DNA of 64,000 nucleotides. It comes from JAKAJA01 sp037440125. GTDB lineage: Bacteria; Acidobacteriota; UBA4820; DSQY01. The first letter of the stretch is position 1. Each line of letters starts with the position of its first letter. The stretch is taken from contig JBBIUU010000001.1 of assembly GCA_037440125.1 (NCBI GenBank), positions 33,676-97,675 of the forward strand. Reading direction: 5' to 3'. A program made the translations under genes and the position numbers. Shown piece by piece: positions 49,577 to 58,422 of the stretch. The notes beneath the pieces were generated by a model, which was given only the letters and a program-made list of their open reading frames with translations, was not told the DNA's origin and did no database searches.

Positions 49577-49606
49577 GAAAAAAGAAGATCGGGCCCGGCG
49601 GGCCCG
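49577..49606 (-). terminator. rho-independent terminator after hisC
   Basis: On the minus strand a 7-bp stem (cgggccc / gggcccg, 49590-49606) is followed by atcttctttttt. It lies about 35 bp past the hisC stop and before the DHH-CBS gene. A second small hairpin (ccccg-gctg-cgggg) lies at 49564-49577. Confidence 0.75.
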
Positions 49607-49640
49607 CCCTTTCGTGGTTCGAGGTGAGGTCCCGACCGGG

Positions 49641-50732
49641 CTAGAGGCCGAAGACCTTCTTCGCGGCGGCGAGGAAGCGGTCGTTGCCGTCGCGCGTGTA
49701 CACCGTGACCCGCAGGGAGTGGGGCCAACCGTTGCCGGACATGGGGCGGACGATGACCCCCTCGCGCATGAGCTTGTGGAAGGCCTCGTCGGCGGGCAGC
49801 GGGGTGTCCACGAAGATGAAATTGGCCACCGAGGGCGTGACGGGGAGGCCGAGCGCCGCGGTCTTCTCCGCGAGGTAGGCCCGCTCCACGCGGTTGAGGG
49901 CCACGTAGCGGGCGACGTACTCCTGGTCGTCGAGGGCCGCGATGCCGGCCACTTGCGCCAGGGAGCTCGTGTTGAAGGGCGAGCGCGCCTTGTTCAGTTC
50001 GAGGAGCGCCTCGGGCTGGCCGAAGCCATACCCGATGCGTAGCGCCGCCAGGCCGTAAGCCTTGCTGAAGGTGCCCAGGACCATGAGGTTGGGGAACTTC
50101 CCCATGAGCGACTGGGCGCTCCCGTACTCGGGAACGTCCACGAACTCCTTGTAGGCCTCGTCGACGATCACGAGCGTGCTCTCGGGCACGCGCTCGAGGA
50201 AGCGCTCGATCTCGCTCAGGGCCGTGTGCCGGCCCGTGGGGTTGATGGGGTTGTCGAGGATGACCAGCCGCGTGCGGTCGTCGATGGCGTCCAGGAGCGC
50301 CTGGAGGTCGTGCTTCCGGTCCTTCATGGGCACGGGCTTGGTGGGCGCCGCCGCGACCTGGCACGCGATGGGGTACATGGCGAAGGAACCCGCGCTGTAG
50401 ACCGCGTTGGCCTCGCGGTGCAGGAGCGCCCGGGCGGCGATCTCCACGAGCTCCACCGAGCCGTTGCCCAGGATCACCTGACCCTGCGGGACGCCGAACT
50501 TGCGGCCCAGGGCCTCGCGCAGATAGAAGCCTGTCCCCTCGGGGTAGATGTGGATCTGGTCGAGGAACCCCGCGAGCGCGGCGACGGCCTTGGGCGAGGG
50601 CCCGAGGGGGCACTCGTTGGAGGCCATCTTGATGGTGCCCGTGAGGCCGAGCTCTCGCTCCACCTCGGCGATGGGCTTGCCCGGCACGTAGGGCCGGATC
50701 TTCTGGATGTGATCGGGAACCGGAATCTTCAT
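49641..50732 (-). CDS. hisC: histidinol-phosphate aminotransferase
   Basis: The 363-residue PLP-dependent aminotransferase acts late in histidine synthesis. The PLP lysine is in GTFSKAYGLAALRIGY, and the aspartate contacting the ring is in IVDEAYKEF. The LDNPINPTG segment is typical of class I/II transferases, and GNGSVELVEI matches HisC. Its ATG overlaps the rluB stop (ATGA), so it is the last gene of scpB-rluB-hisC. No other histidine genes are present, so an aromatic aminotransferase role cannot be excluded. Confidence 0.9.
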   Translation of the reverse strand: MKIPVPDHIQKIRPYVPGKPIAEVERELGLTGTIKMASNECPLGPSPKAVAALAGFLDQIHIYPEGTGFYLREALGRKFGVPQGQVILGNGSVELVEIAARALLHREANAVYSAGSFAMYPIACQVAAAPTKPVPMKDRKHDLQALLDAIDDRTRLVILDNPINPTGRHTALSEIERFLERVPESTLVIVDEAYKEFVDVPEYGSAQSLMGKFPNLMVLGTFSKAYGLAALRIGYGFGQPEALLELNKARSPFNTSSLAQVAGIAALDDQEYVARYVALNRVERAYLAEKTAALGLPVTPSVANFIFVDTPLPADEAFHKLMREGVIVRPMSGNGWPHSLRVTVYTRDGNDRFLAAAKKVFGL

Positions 50733-51754
50733 GGCGTCCTCCTCGGCCCCCGGCCTCTTCGCTCGCGGGTCCCGGAGGGCTTGGCGCCGCGCCGGGCGCC
50801 ACCTCGCTCCTCACGGTCCCGGGCGGGGGCCGGGCGGCCTCCCTCCCTCGTGTTTCGGGCGGGACCCCCCCCGCCTCGTCGTTCGGTCGGCCGGCCCGCC
50901 TTCTCTCCGCCGCCGGCCTGGCGGTCTCTCGGTCCTTCCTTCGCGGGCGCCCCTCGCCACACCCTCGGCCTCTCGGGACGCTTCGGCTCCGCCGGAGCCG
51001 CGGCGCCGGCCTTGAGACCGGCGTGCACCAGGAGCTCGTCCACCTCCTGGCGCGAGAGGGGGCGCACGTCTCCGGGGCGCAGCTGGCCCAGCTTCACGGG
51101 GCCCATGGCCACCCGCTTGAGCTTGATGACGGGGTGCTCGATGCGGAAGAACATCTCGCGGAGCTGGTTCTTCCGGCCCTCGGTCATCTCCACCTCGAGC
51201 CACGTGTGGCGCGTCTCGCGGCTCGGGATGCGGCGGATGAACACGGGCTGCGTGCGGCGGCCGTCGAGGACGATGCCCCGCCGAAGCCTGTCGAGCCCGT
51301 CCTGCGACGGGTCGCCCTTCACCTTGACCTGGTAGGTCTTCACCACCTTGAAGCGCGGATGGAGGAGGCGGTTGGCCATCTCGCCGTCGCTCGTGAGGAG
51401 CAGCAACCCCTCGCTGTGGTAGTCGAGCCTGCCCACGGGGAAGAGCCCCCGCGAACCGGCCGGCAGGTAGGACGTGATGCAGGGCCGCCCCTCGGGGTCC
51501 TCCAGGGTGCTGACCACCTCGCGCGGTTTGTAGAGCGCGAAGTAGGAGGCCGATGCGGGCAGGTGGATCCGGCGGCCGTCGAGCTTCACCGAGTCCTTCG
51601 CGGGGTCCACGGTGGTGGCGAGCTCCCGCACGGTCTCCCCGTTAAGGGTCACGCGGCCTTCGAGGACGAGGGCCTCGGCGGCACGCCTCGAGGCGACGCC
51701 GCCCCGGGCCAGGAACTGGTTGATCCGGAGGCGATCCCCTTCTTCACTGGACAT
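50729..51754 (-). CDS. rluB: pseudouridine synthase RluB/RsuA family with long basic tail
   Basis: The 341-residue rRNA pseudouridine synthase has an S4 RNA-binding domain (about 8-65, RINQFLARGGVASRRAAE) and a catalytic domain with the Asp in GRLDYHSEGLLLL (about residue 109). Residues beyond about 240 form a disordered Arg/Gly/Pro-rich tail, typical of RluB versions that contact rRNA. Its start overlaps the end of scpB by 11 bp, and its stop overlaps the hisC start. RluB is often next to scpB, supporting the call over RsuA or RluE. Confidence 0.9.
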   Translation of the reverse strand: MSSEEGDRLRINQFLARGGVASRRAAEALVLEGRVTLNGETVRELATTVDPAKDSVKLDGRRIHLPASASYFALYKPREVVSTLEDPEGRPCITSYLPAGSRGLFPVGRLDYHSEGLLLLTSDGEMANRLLHPRFKVVKTYQVKVKGDPSQDGLDRLRRGIVLDGRRTQPVFIRRIPSRETRHTWLEVEMTEGRKNQLREMFFRIEHPVIKLKRVAMGPVKLGQLRPGDVRPLSRQEVDELLVHAGLKAGAAAPAEPKRPERPRVWRGAPAKEGPRDRQAGGGEKAGRPTERRGGGGPARNTREGGRPAPARDREERGGARRGAKPSGTRERRGRGPRRTP

Positions 51755-52565
51755 GGTCGTCCTCCTCGCCCGCCACGGGCTCGGGGGCGTCGTCCGTGGG
51801 AGGCGCCTCTCCGGGTTCCTCACCCAGGGTCGCCTCGTCGCGCGTGAACTCCTCGGGGAGCGTAACCTCGGGCGAGGCCTCTCCGGAAGCGGCGTCCTCG
51901 GCGAGCGCGTCCTCCGGGGGATAGGCCTCGATGAGCTCCTCCTCGGAGGTGGGCTCGGCGGGAGGGGCGCCGTCGGCGGGCGCGGGCTCGGCCGCCTCGG
52001 CCTCCCTAAAGAGGCTCTCCTGGCGGACGTTCTCCCTGAACACCTCCTCGATCTCGCGGAAGGAGGGGAGGTCGTCGAGGGAGTTGAGCCCGAAGTGGAC
52101 GAGGAACTCCTTCGTGGTGGCGTACAGCAGGGGCTTCCCGACCACATTCTTGCGTCCGGCGATGCGGATGAGTTTCTTGTCCAGGAGGCCCTTGAGCACG
52201 GTGCCCGACTCGGTCCCGCGGATGGCGCTCACCTCGGCGGTGGTGATGGGCTGCTTGTAGGCCACGATGGCCAGGGTTTCCACGGAGGCCGGCGTGAGCT
52301 TCCGGAGGTTCTGCGCCTTGAGGAAGTTGCGCACGAAGGGGGCGTGGGAGGGCCGGGTCACGAGGCGGAACCCCTCCGCGACGCGCTCCACGCGGAGGCC
52401 CACGGACTCGCTCTCGTACCGGGACTGGAGCGCCTCCATGAGGGAGACGGCCTCGGCCGCGTCGAGCTCGCCCTCGAGGGCGTCGGCCACCTGCTGTCCC
52501 GTGACGGGCGCGGAGGCCACGAAGAGGATCGCCTCCACCGCACCGAGCCTGTCGGACTCTCGCAT
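51744..52565 (-). CDS. scpB: segregation and condensation protein ScpB
   Basis: The 273-residue protein consists of two winged-helix domains (about 1-170), with VEAILFVASAPV near the start and LAIVAYKQPITTAEVSAIRG, the signature of ScpB. ScpB dimers join ScpA to the SMC condensin. The region after about 185 is Glu/Ala/Pro-rich and likely disordered. scpA is not adjacent: the upstream gene reads the other way. GGAGGAG lies 4 bp before the ATG. Confidence 0.93.
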   Translation of the reverse strand: MRESDRLGAVEAILFVASAPVTGQQVADALEGELDAAEAVSLMEALQSRYESESVGLRVERVAEGFRLVTRPSHAPFVRNFLKAQNLRKLTPASVETLAIVAYKQPITTAEVSAIRGTESGTVLKGLLDKKLIRIAGRKNVVGKPLLYATTKEFLVHFGLNSLDDLPSFREIEEVFRENVRQESLFREAEAAEPAPADGAPPAEPTSEEELIEAYPPEDALAEDAASGEASPEVTLPEEFTRDEATLGEEPGEAPPTDDAPEPVAGEEDDHVQ

Positions 52566-52634
52566 GAACTCCTCCCAGCAGCCCTCTATCCTACCAGAAA
52601 CGGGACCTCTCCCGCCCGCGGGGCGGCGGCCCAT

Positions 52635-52663
52635 TTGCGCGGGCGGGCATTCGGTTCTAGATT
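52635..52663 (+). promoter_or_regulatory. candidate promoter for the TPR/HD-GYP gene
   Basis: TTGCGC (52635-52640) and TAGATT (52658-52663) are spaced by 17 bp. Transcription would start near 52670, after an in-frame ATG at 52665, supporting the downstream ATG at 52686 as the true start. Confidence 0.45.
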
Positions 52664-52685
52664 CATGAATTACGGGGTGGGATGG

Positions 52686-54281
52686 ATGGGCAAGCCGTGG
52701 CAGGTCGAGTTCGAGGCGATCGAGGCCTTCGCGAAGGACCTCGAGATGAGGCCCGCCTTGCCCGAGGCGTCCCACGAGGACCTGACGGTGCACGCCGCGC
52801 AGGTCACCCACCTGCAGGACCTCCTCTCCCTCATCGCCGCACTGCCGGCCGAACAGCGGCCTGGGGTGGCGCCCTGGGACGACGTCCTGGGCCGGCTCTG
52901 GCGCCGGCTCTTCGCCAAGGGCGACGACGTCACGCGCTACATCCTCGCGGACCTCTGGCGGGGGGTCCTCCTCGAGGCCGGCGAGCTCGAGCGCTACTAC
53001 CGCACGACCACCGCCGTGGCGGCCTCGGCCCGGAACTTCTACCGCTTCGAGGAGGCCGCGGAGCTCTGCCGCGAGGCCCGTGAGGTCTGGGACGGCAGGC
53101 CCTCGGCCGCCCTCGCCAACCTCATGAACACGGAGGGGTTCGTCTACCTCTGCCAGGGCGATTTCGACGCCTCGGAGGCGTGCTACCGGGAAGCGCTCTC
53201 CCTGGGGGAGCGGACGTCGGAGCCCGACCTGAGGGCGTGGGTGGGCCTGTCGGCGGAGGACTTTCGGGCGCAGGAGCTCCTCAACATCCTGGACGCGCGC
53301 CTCAAGCGGGGGTACGCCGCCGCGGGCGTCGCGCGCCCCGGGTCGGCGGGGGGGGCGCGCGAGATCTTCGAGGAGGCGTCGCGTGTCCGTTGCAGCGAGG
53401 GCTTCGCCCGCCTCGTGGAGACCAACCGGGGCGAGCTCCTCATGCTCGAGGGCAGGCTCGAGGAGGCCAAGGAGGTCTTCCGGCGGAAGATCGAGGGGAA
53501 CCACGACGCCGGTCCCTACCAGCTCTCCCTGGCATGCATGGACGCCCGCCTCCTCTCCGTGGCCTACGCCCTCGAGGGCGACTGGGCCGGGGCCTACCAG
53601 TGGATCCGTTGGGCCATGAAATCGGGCGCCACCCACGCGTACCCGTCGGAGGACCAGCTCGTCCTGGAGCAGGCCATCCGCGTGCTCCGCGGGCTCCACG
53701 ACGTCATGGACCTCCATTCCGTGGAGGCCCTCGTGCAGGACCTCTCTCTCCTGCTCGAGGACAAGGACTGGTACACGGGGCGGTCCCACTCCCGAAGCGT
53801 CGGGGCCCTGGCGCTGCGCCTGGGCGAGGCCCTGAGGGGCACCGACGGCTGGAACATGGACCTGGACGTGCTGGGACGCGCGGGCCTCCTCCACGACATC
53901 GGCAAGCTCCGCGTGCCGTGGTCCCTCCTGAACAAGGTGGCGCCCATCACGCCCAAGGAGTGGACCCTGCTGAAGGACCACTCCATCCACGGCGCCGACA
54001 TCCTCTCCAAGATGGGCATGGGGGAGGTGGGCGTGGTGGTCCTGCAGCACCACGAGTTCCTTGACGGCTCCGGCTACCCCCACGGCAGGCCGCCCGAGCG
54101 CATGGCGGCCGTGGTCGCCGTGTGCGACGCCTACGAGGCGGCCGTGACGCCCAACCGGCGGTACCGCGTGGGGAAGGGCTTCTCGCAGGCGCTCGGGGAG
54201 CTCCGGCGCGACGCGGGCCGCCTCTACCAGCCCGAGGTCGTGGGCGCGCTGGCGAGCGTCCTGGACGGCAGCGGCGCCTGA
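52686..54281 (+). CDS. TPR-like / HD-GYP domain protein
   Basis: The 531-residue cytoplasmic protein has a helical N-terminal part with TPR-like units (about 110-330) and a C-terminal HD-GYP domain (about 360-525). The HD-GYP residues are intact: HDIGK, the LLKDHSIHGADIL helix, LQHHEFLDGSGYPHG and CDAYEA. HD-GYP proteins hydrolyse c-di-GMP, and some target other cyclic dinucleotides. There is no receiver or membrane sensor, so TPR-mediated protein binding may be the input. GGGGTGGGAT precedes the chosen ATG. It diverges from scpB. Confidence 0.87.
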   Translation: MGKPWQVEFEAIEAFAKDLEMRPALPEASHEDLTVHAAQVTHLQDLLSLIAALPAEQRPGVAPWDDVLGRLWRRLFAKGDDVTRYILADLWRGVLLEAGELERYYRTTTAVAASARNFYRFEEAAELCREAREVWDGRPSAALANLMNTEGFVYLCQGDFDASEACYREALSLGERTSEPDLRAWVGLSAEDFRAQELLNILDARLKRGYAAAGVARPGSAGGAREIFEEASRVRCSEGFARLVETNRGELLMLEGRLEEAKEVFRRKIEGNHDAGPYQLSLACMDARLLSVAYALEGDWAGAYQWIRWAMKSGATHAYPSEDQLVLEQAIRVLRGLHDVMDLHSVEALVQDLSLLLEDKDWYTGRSHSRSVGALALRLGEALRGTDGWNMDLDVLGRAGLLHDIGKLRVPWSLLNKVAPITPKEWTLLKDHSIHGADILSKMGMGEVGVVVLQHHEFLDGSGYPHGRPPERMAAVVAVCDAYEAAVTPNRRYRVGKGFSQALGELRRDAGRLYQPEVVGALASVLDGSGA

Positions 54282-54365
54282 GGGGCGGGCGCCCCTTGTC
54301 AGCCCGGGGCGCTCCTGCTACGGTACTGCGTGGCCGCGCCCCTGCGCCCCCCGGAGGACCCCGCC

Positions 54366-57300
54366 ATGGCCCGACCGCCGCTGCCCAAGTCCGTCCTCGT
54401 CATCGGCTCCGGCCCCATCGTCATCGGTCAGGCCTGCGAGTTCGACTACTCGGGCGTCCAGGCCCTCAAGGCCCTCCGCGAGGAGGGCATCCGCACGATC
54501 CTGGTGAACAACAACCCCGCCACCATCATGACGGACCCGGACCTGGCGGACGCCACCTACCTCGAGCCCATCGAGCCCTGGGCCCTCGAGGCCATCCTGG
54601 AGAAGGAGCGCCCCGAGGCCATCCTTCCGACGGTCGGCGGCCAGACGGCCCTCAACGCGGCCATGCTCCTCCACCAGAGCGGCGCCCTCGAGCGGCACGG
54701 CGTGCGCCTCATCGGAGCGAGCCCCCAGGCCATCCGCGCCGCGGAGGACCGCGACGCCTTCAAGGCCATCCTCGCAACGCACGGCATGGAGACCTCGCGC
54801 TCCTTCGTGGCGCGCTCCCTCGAGGAGGGGCTGGCGCGCGTGGGCGAGGTGGGCTACCCGGCCATCCTGCGGCCCTCCTTCACCCTCGGCGGCGCGGGCG
54901 GCGGCATCGCGCGCAGCGAGGCGGAGTTCAGGGAGATCCTCGCCTACGGGCTCGCCCTGAGCCCCGTCCAGAGCGTGCTCGTCGAGGAGTCCCTCATCGG
55001 CTGGAAGGAGTTCGAGCTCGAGGTCATCCGCGACCGCGCGGACAACGTGGTCATCATCTGCTCCATCGAGAACCTCGACCCCATGGGCGTCCACACGGGC
55101 GACAGCGTCACCGTGGCCCCCGCGCAGACCCTCTCCGACAAGGAATACCAGTGGATGCGCGACTGGGCCAAGCGCGTCATCCGCGCCGTGGGCGTGGACA
55201 CGGGCGGGAGCAACATCCAGTTCGCCCTCCACCCCCAGACGGGCCGCATGGTGGTCATCGAGATGAACCCCCGCGTGTCGCGCTCCTCGGCGCTCGCGAG
55301 CAAGGCCACGGGCTACCCCATCGCACGCGTGGCCACGCAGCTCGCCCTCGGGTACACCCTCGACGAGCTCCCCAACCGCATCACCCAGACCACGCCGGCG
55401 GCCTTCGAGCCGGCCCTCGACTACATCGTCGTGAAGATCCCCCGCTGGTCCTTCGACAAGTTCCGCGAGACGGACCCCACGCTCTCCACGCACATGAAGT
55501 CCATCGGCGAGGTGATGGCCATCGGCCGGACCTTCAAGGAGTCGCTGCAGAAGGCGCTCCGCTCCGTGGAGATCGGCCGCTACGGCCTCCTCGACGGCGT
55601 GCCGCCCGTGCCCGACGCCCAGACCCTTCGCGCCAAGCTCGCCACCCCCAACTGGGAGCGCCTCTTCTACACGGCGCTCGCGTTCCAGCACGGCCTGGGC
55701 GTGGAGGAGGTCTACGAGCTCAGCGGGATGGACCCGTGGTTCCTCGAGCAGATCGCCGAGCTCGTGGCCACGGAGAACCGCCTGAGGTTCTTCGACGCGG
55801 ACACGTGCCCCGGAGACCTCCTCGCCAAGGCCAAGGTGGAGGGCTTCTCGGACCGGTGGCTGTGCAAGGTGTGGGGCGTTCCCGAATCGGTCGTGCGCGA
55901 ACGCCGCGAGGCCCTCGGCCTGCGGCCCGTCTACCTCGGCGTGGACACCTGCGCCGCCGAGTTCGAGGCCAAGACGCCCTACTTCTACAGCTCCTACTCG
56001 GGGCGCTCCGAGGGAGGGGTCCTGGCCGGCCGGAAGGTCGTGGTGGTGGGGTCGGGCCCGAACCGCGTGGGCCAGGGGATCGAGTTCGACTACTGCTGCT
56101 GCCAGGCGGTCTTCGGCCTGCGGGACGAGGGGTACGAGACCATCATGGTCAACTGCAACCCCGAGACCGTCTCCACCGACTTCGACACGGCGGGACGCCT
56201 CTACTTCGAGCCCGTCACCCTGGAGGACGTGAAGGCCATCCTGGATCGGGAGAGCCCCGACGGCGTGGTCCTCACCTTCGGGGGGCAGACGCCCCTCAAG
56301 CTCGCCCGCGACCTCGAGGCCCTCGGCTACCCGCTCTGGGGCACGCCGCCCCGGGCCATCCACCGCGCCGAGGACCGGAAGGAGTTCCAGGCCCTCTGCG
56401 AGCGCCTCGGCCTCCGCGCGCCCAGGGGCGCCACGGCCCGGAGCCTGGAGGAGGCCACGGCGAAGGCCCGCGAGCTCGGGTTCCCCCTCATGGTCCGCCC
56501 CTCCTACGTCCTCGGCGGCCAGGGCATGGCGCTCCTCACCGAGGAGCGGCACCTGGAGCAGTACCTCGCCCAGGCCGTGGAGGTGAGCGAGGACCACCCG
56601 CTCCTCCTCGACTCCTTCCTGCAGGACGCCGTGGAGATCGACGTGGACGCCCTCTGCGACGGCGGGCAGGTGGTCCTGGCGGGGATGCTCGAGCACATCG
56701 AGAAGGCGGGCATCCACTCCGGCGATTCCTCCCAGGTCTTCCCGCCCCAGACGCTCCCGGGCGAAGTGCTCGACGAGGTGGCCTCGCTCACGCGCCAGGT
56801 CGCCCTCGAGCTCGGCGTCGTGGGCATGCTCAACCTGCAGTTCGCTTGGAACCGGGAGGGCCTCTTCGTCCTGGAGGTGAACCCGCGCGTGTCCCGCACC
56901 GTGCCCTTCCTCTCCAAGGCCCGGCGGATCCCATTCGCCCGACTGGCGGCGCGCCTCATGGCGGGGCGCAAGATCGCGGACCTGCCCGAGCTCGTCGGCC
57001 TGGAGGACTCCGCGGCGTCGGAACTGGTATTCGTCAAGGCGAGCGTCTTCCCCTTCGCCCGCCTCCTGGGCGAGGACCCCATCCTCGGCCCCGAGATGAA
57101 ATCCACGGGCGAGGTCATGGGCGTGGCGCCCACCTTCGGCGCTGCCTTCACCAAGGCCCTCAACGGCGCGGGCGTGCCCCTGCCCAAGGGGGGCGCCGTC
57201 TTCGTGAGCGTGAAGGACGACGACAAGGCCGCCTTCCTCCCCGTGGCCAAGGGCCTCGCGGAGGCGGGCTTCGCCCTCGTGGCGACCTCGGGCACGAGGG

Positions 57301-57581
57301 ACTTCCTCGAGCGCGGGGGCGTCTCGGCGGGCGCGGTCCACAAGGTGGGCCAGGGCAAGCCCGACGGCGCGGACCTGCTCCGGGCCGGCACCCTCAAGCT
57401 CATCATCAACACGCCCATGGGCCGGAAGAGCCAGCGGGACGAGGTGAACATCCGCTGCCAGGCCATCGCCATGGGGGTGCCCTGCATCACGACCGTCGAG
57501 GGGGCCAGGGCAGCCCTCGAGGGTATCCGGGCCCTGCGCGGCGGGCGCCTCGGGGTGCTGCCGCTGCAGTCCTGGAGCTGA
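54366..57581 (+). CDS. carB: carbamoyl-phosphate synthase large subunit
   Basis: The 1071-residue protein is full length for CarB (about 1070). It makes carbamoyl phosphate from ammonia, bicarbonate and two ATP for pyrimidine and arginine synthesis. Two tandem ATP-grasp halves are visible: GSGPIVIGQACEFDYSG in the first and GSGPNRVGQGIEFDYCCC in the second. The C-terminal MGS-like allosteric domain begins around residue 940, with LVATSGTRDFLE. The ATG at 54366 has GGAGGA upstream; a GTG at 54330 would add 12 residues. carA is not present, so the small subunit is encoded elsewhere. Confidence 0.97.
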   Translation: MARPPLPKSVLVIGSGPIVIGQACEFDYSGVQALKALREEGIRTILVNNNPATIMTDPDLADATYLEPIEPWALEAILEKERPEAILPTVGGQTALNAAMLLHQSGALERHGVRLIGASPQAIRAAEDRDAFKAILATHGMETSRSFVARSLEEGLARVGEVGYPAILRPSFTLGGAGGGIARSEAEFREILAYGLALSPVQSVLVEESLIGWKEFELEVIRDRADNVVIICSIENLDPMGVHTGDSVTVAPAQTLSDKEYQWMRDWAKRVIRAVGVDTGGSNIQFALHPQTGRMVVIEMNPRVSRSSALASKATGYPIARVATQLALGYTLDELPNRITQTTPAAFEPALDYIVVKIPRWSFDKFRETDPTLSTHMKSIGEVMAIGRTFKESLQKALRSVEIGRYGLLDGVPPVPDAQTLRAKLATPNWERLFYTALAFQHGLGVEEVYELSGMDPWFLEQIAELVATENRLRFFDADTCPGDLLAKAKVEGFSDRWLCKVWGVPESVVRERREALGLRPVYLGVDTCAAEFEAKTPYFYSSYSGRSEGGVLAGRKVVVVGSGPNRVGQGIEFDYCCCQAVFGLRDEGYETIMVNCNPETVSTDFDTAGRLYFEPVTLEDVKAILDRESPDGVVLTFGGQTPLKLARDLEALGYPLWGTPPRAIHRAEDRKEFQALCERLGLRAPRGATARSLEEATAKARELGFPLMVRPSYVLGGQGMALLTEERHLEQYLAQAVEVSEDHPLLLDSFLQDAVEIDVDALCDGGQVVLAGMLEHIEKAGIHSGDSSQVFPPQTLPGEVLDEVASLTRQVALELGVVGMLNLQFAWNREGLFVLEVNPRVSRTVPFLSKARRIPFARLAARLMAGRKIADLPELVGLEDSAASELVFVKASVFPFARLLGEDPILGPEMKSTGEVMGVAPTFGAAFTKALNGAGVPLPKGGAVFVSVKDDDKAAFLPVAKGLAEAGFALVATSGTRDFLERGGVSAGAVHKVGQGKPDGADLLRAGTLKLIINTPMGRKSQRDEVNIRCQAIAMGVPCITTVEGARAALEGIRALRGGRLGVLPLQSWS

Positions 57582-57592
57582 CTCCGCACCCC

Positions 57593-57621
57593 TGGCGGCG
57601 ATCCGCCGACGGGCATATAGT
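57593..57621 (+). promoter_or_regulatory. possible promoter for the receiver-PilZ gene
   Basis: TGGCGG (57593-57598) and TATAGT (57616-57621) are separated by 17 bp, about 63 bp before the ATG at 57684. The -35 match is poor. Confidence 0.35.
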
Positions 57622-57683
57622 TAGTCCAAGAGCCGTTCAACGAGAGGAAGGGGTGCATCCGCGCGCCCGGTAGGAGCCCATTC

Positions 57684-58349
57684 ATGCGGGTCGTGGCGGT
57701 CGTTTCGGAGAACCTGGAGGAGGCCCAGCACTGCGGGTACGGCGTGGGCCTCCTGGCGCGCGGGGACATCACGTGCGAGCGCCTCCAGCCCGAGGAGACC
57801 CTGGTGGACCGGCTCGTCCTCAGGGACCCGCCCGACCTCCTCATGCTCGACGGCGACCTCTCCGGGCTCAACGCCCTCCATACCATGAGGACCCTGCGGA
57901 AGTTCCAGGCCTACATGCTCACGCCGATCTTCCTCTTCTCCTCGGCCGACCGGGCGGAGGAGGCGAGGGCCGCCGGGGCCACCTGCTCCTTCCGCAAGCC
58001 GGTGGCGGCCAAGGACCTGGAGGAGGCCCTCCTGCGGTGTGTGAAGCCCATCGCACGGAAGGCGCCGCGGAAGGGGCTCAAGGGGCCCTGCGTGGTGACG
58101 AAGGGGGGCCTCAAGCTCGAGGGGCGGATCACCGACATCTCCATCCTCGGCGCCCAGGTCGTCGTCATGGACAAGATCCCCGTCGGCGCCCTGGTCCAGC
58201 TCGCCTTTGCCCTGATCCTCCAGAAGACGCCCCATGTCATCCGGGTCCAGGGGCGCGTCGTGAGGGAGGTTCCCGGCGGCTACGGCCTGGCCTTCAGCGC
58301 GCTCGACCAGCAGGCGCGCAGCCTCATCACCGCCTACGCCAAGGCGTGA
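57684..58349 (+). CDS. receiver-like / PilZ domain protein
   Basis: The 221-residue protein joins an N-terminal receiver-like domain (about 1-120; phospho-acceptor Asp candidate in LLMLDGD, conserved Lys in FRKPV) to a C-terminal PilZ domain (about 122-221). The PilZ c-di-GMP motif is complete: RKAPR matches RxxxR and DISILG matches DxSxxG. It can therefore bind c-di-GMP and may integrate phosphorylation with it. The acidic pocket near the start is weak, so phosphorylation is unproven. TAGGAG precedes the ATG. An HD-GYP gene lies on the other side of carB. Confidence 0.85.
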   Translation: MRVVAVVSENLEEAQHCGYGVGLLARGDITCERLQPEETLVDRLVLRDPPDLLMLDGDLSGLNALHTMRTLRKFQAYMLTPIFLFSSADRAEEARAAGATCSFRKPVAAKDLEEALLRCVKPIARKAPRKGLKGPCVVTKGGLKLEGRITDISILGAQVVVMDKIPVGALVQLAFALILQKTPHVIRVQGRVVREVPGGYGLAFSALDQQARSLITAYAKA

Positions 58350-58422
58350 TCGTCCCCCCTGAAGCGGAACCGGAACCCGGACGAAGGACGTTGTACACTG
58401 CCCCCTTCCTGAGGGGGTATGC

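Noticed and set aside
54318..57341. 1007-codon open frame antisense to carB
   Set aside because: It is a shadow of carB codon bias; its translation is rich in His, Glu, Leu and Gly with no fold signature.
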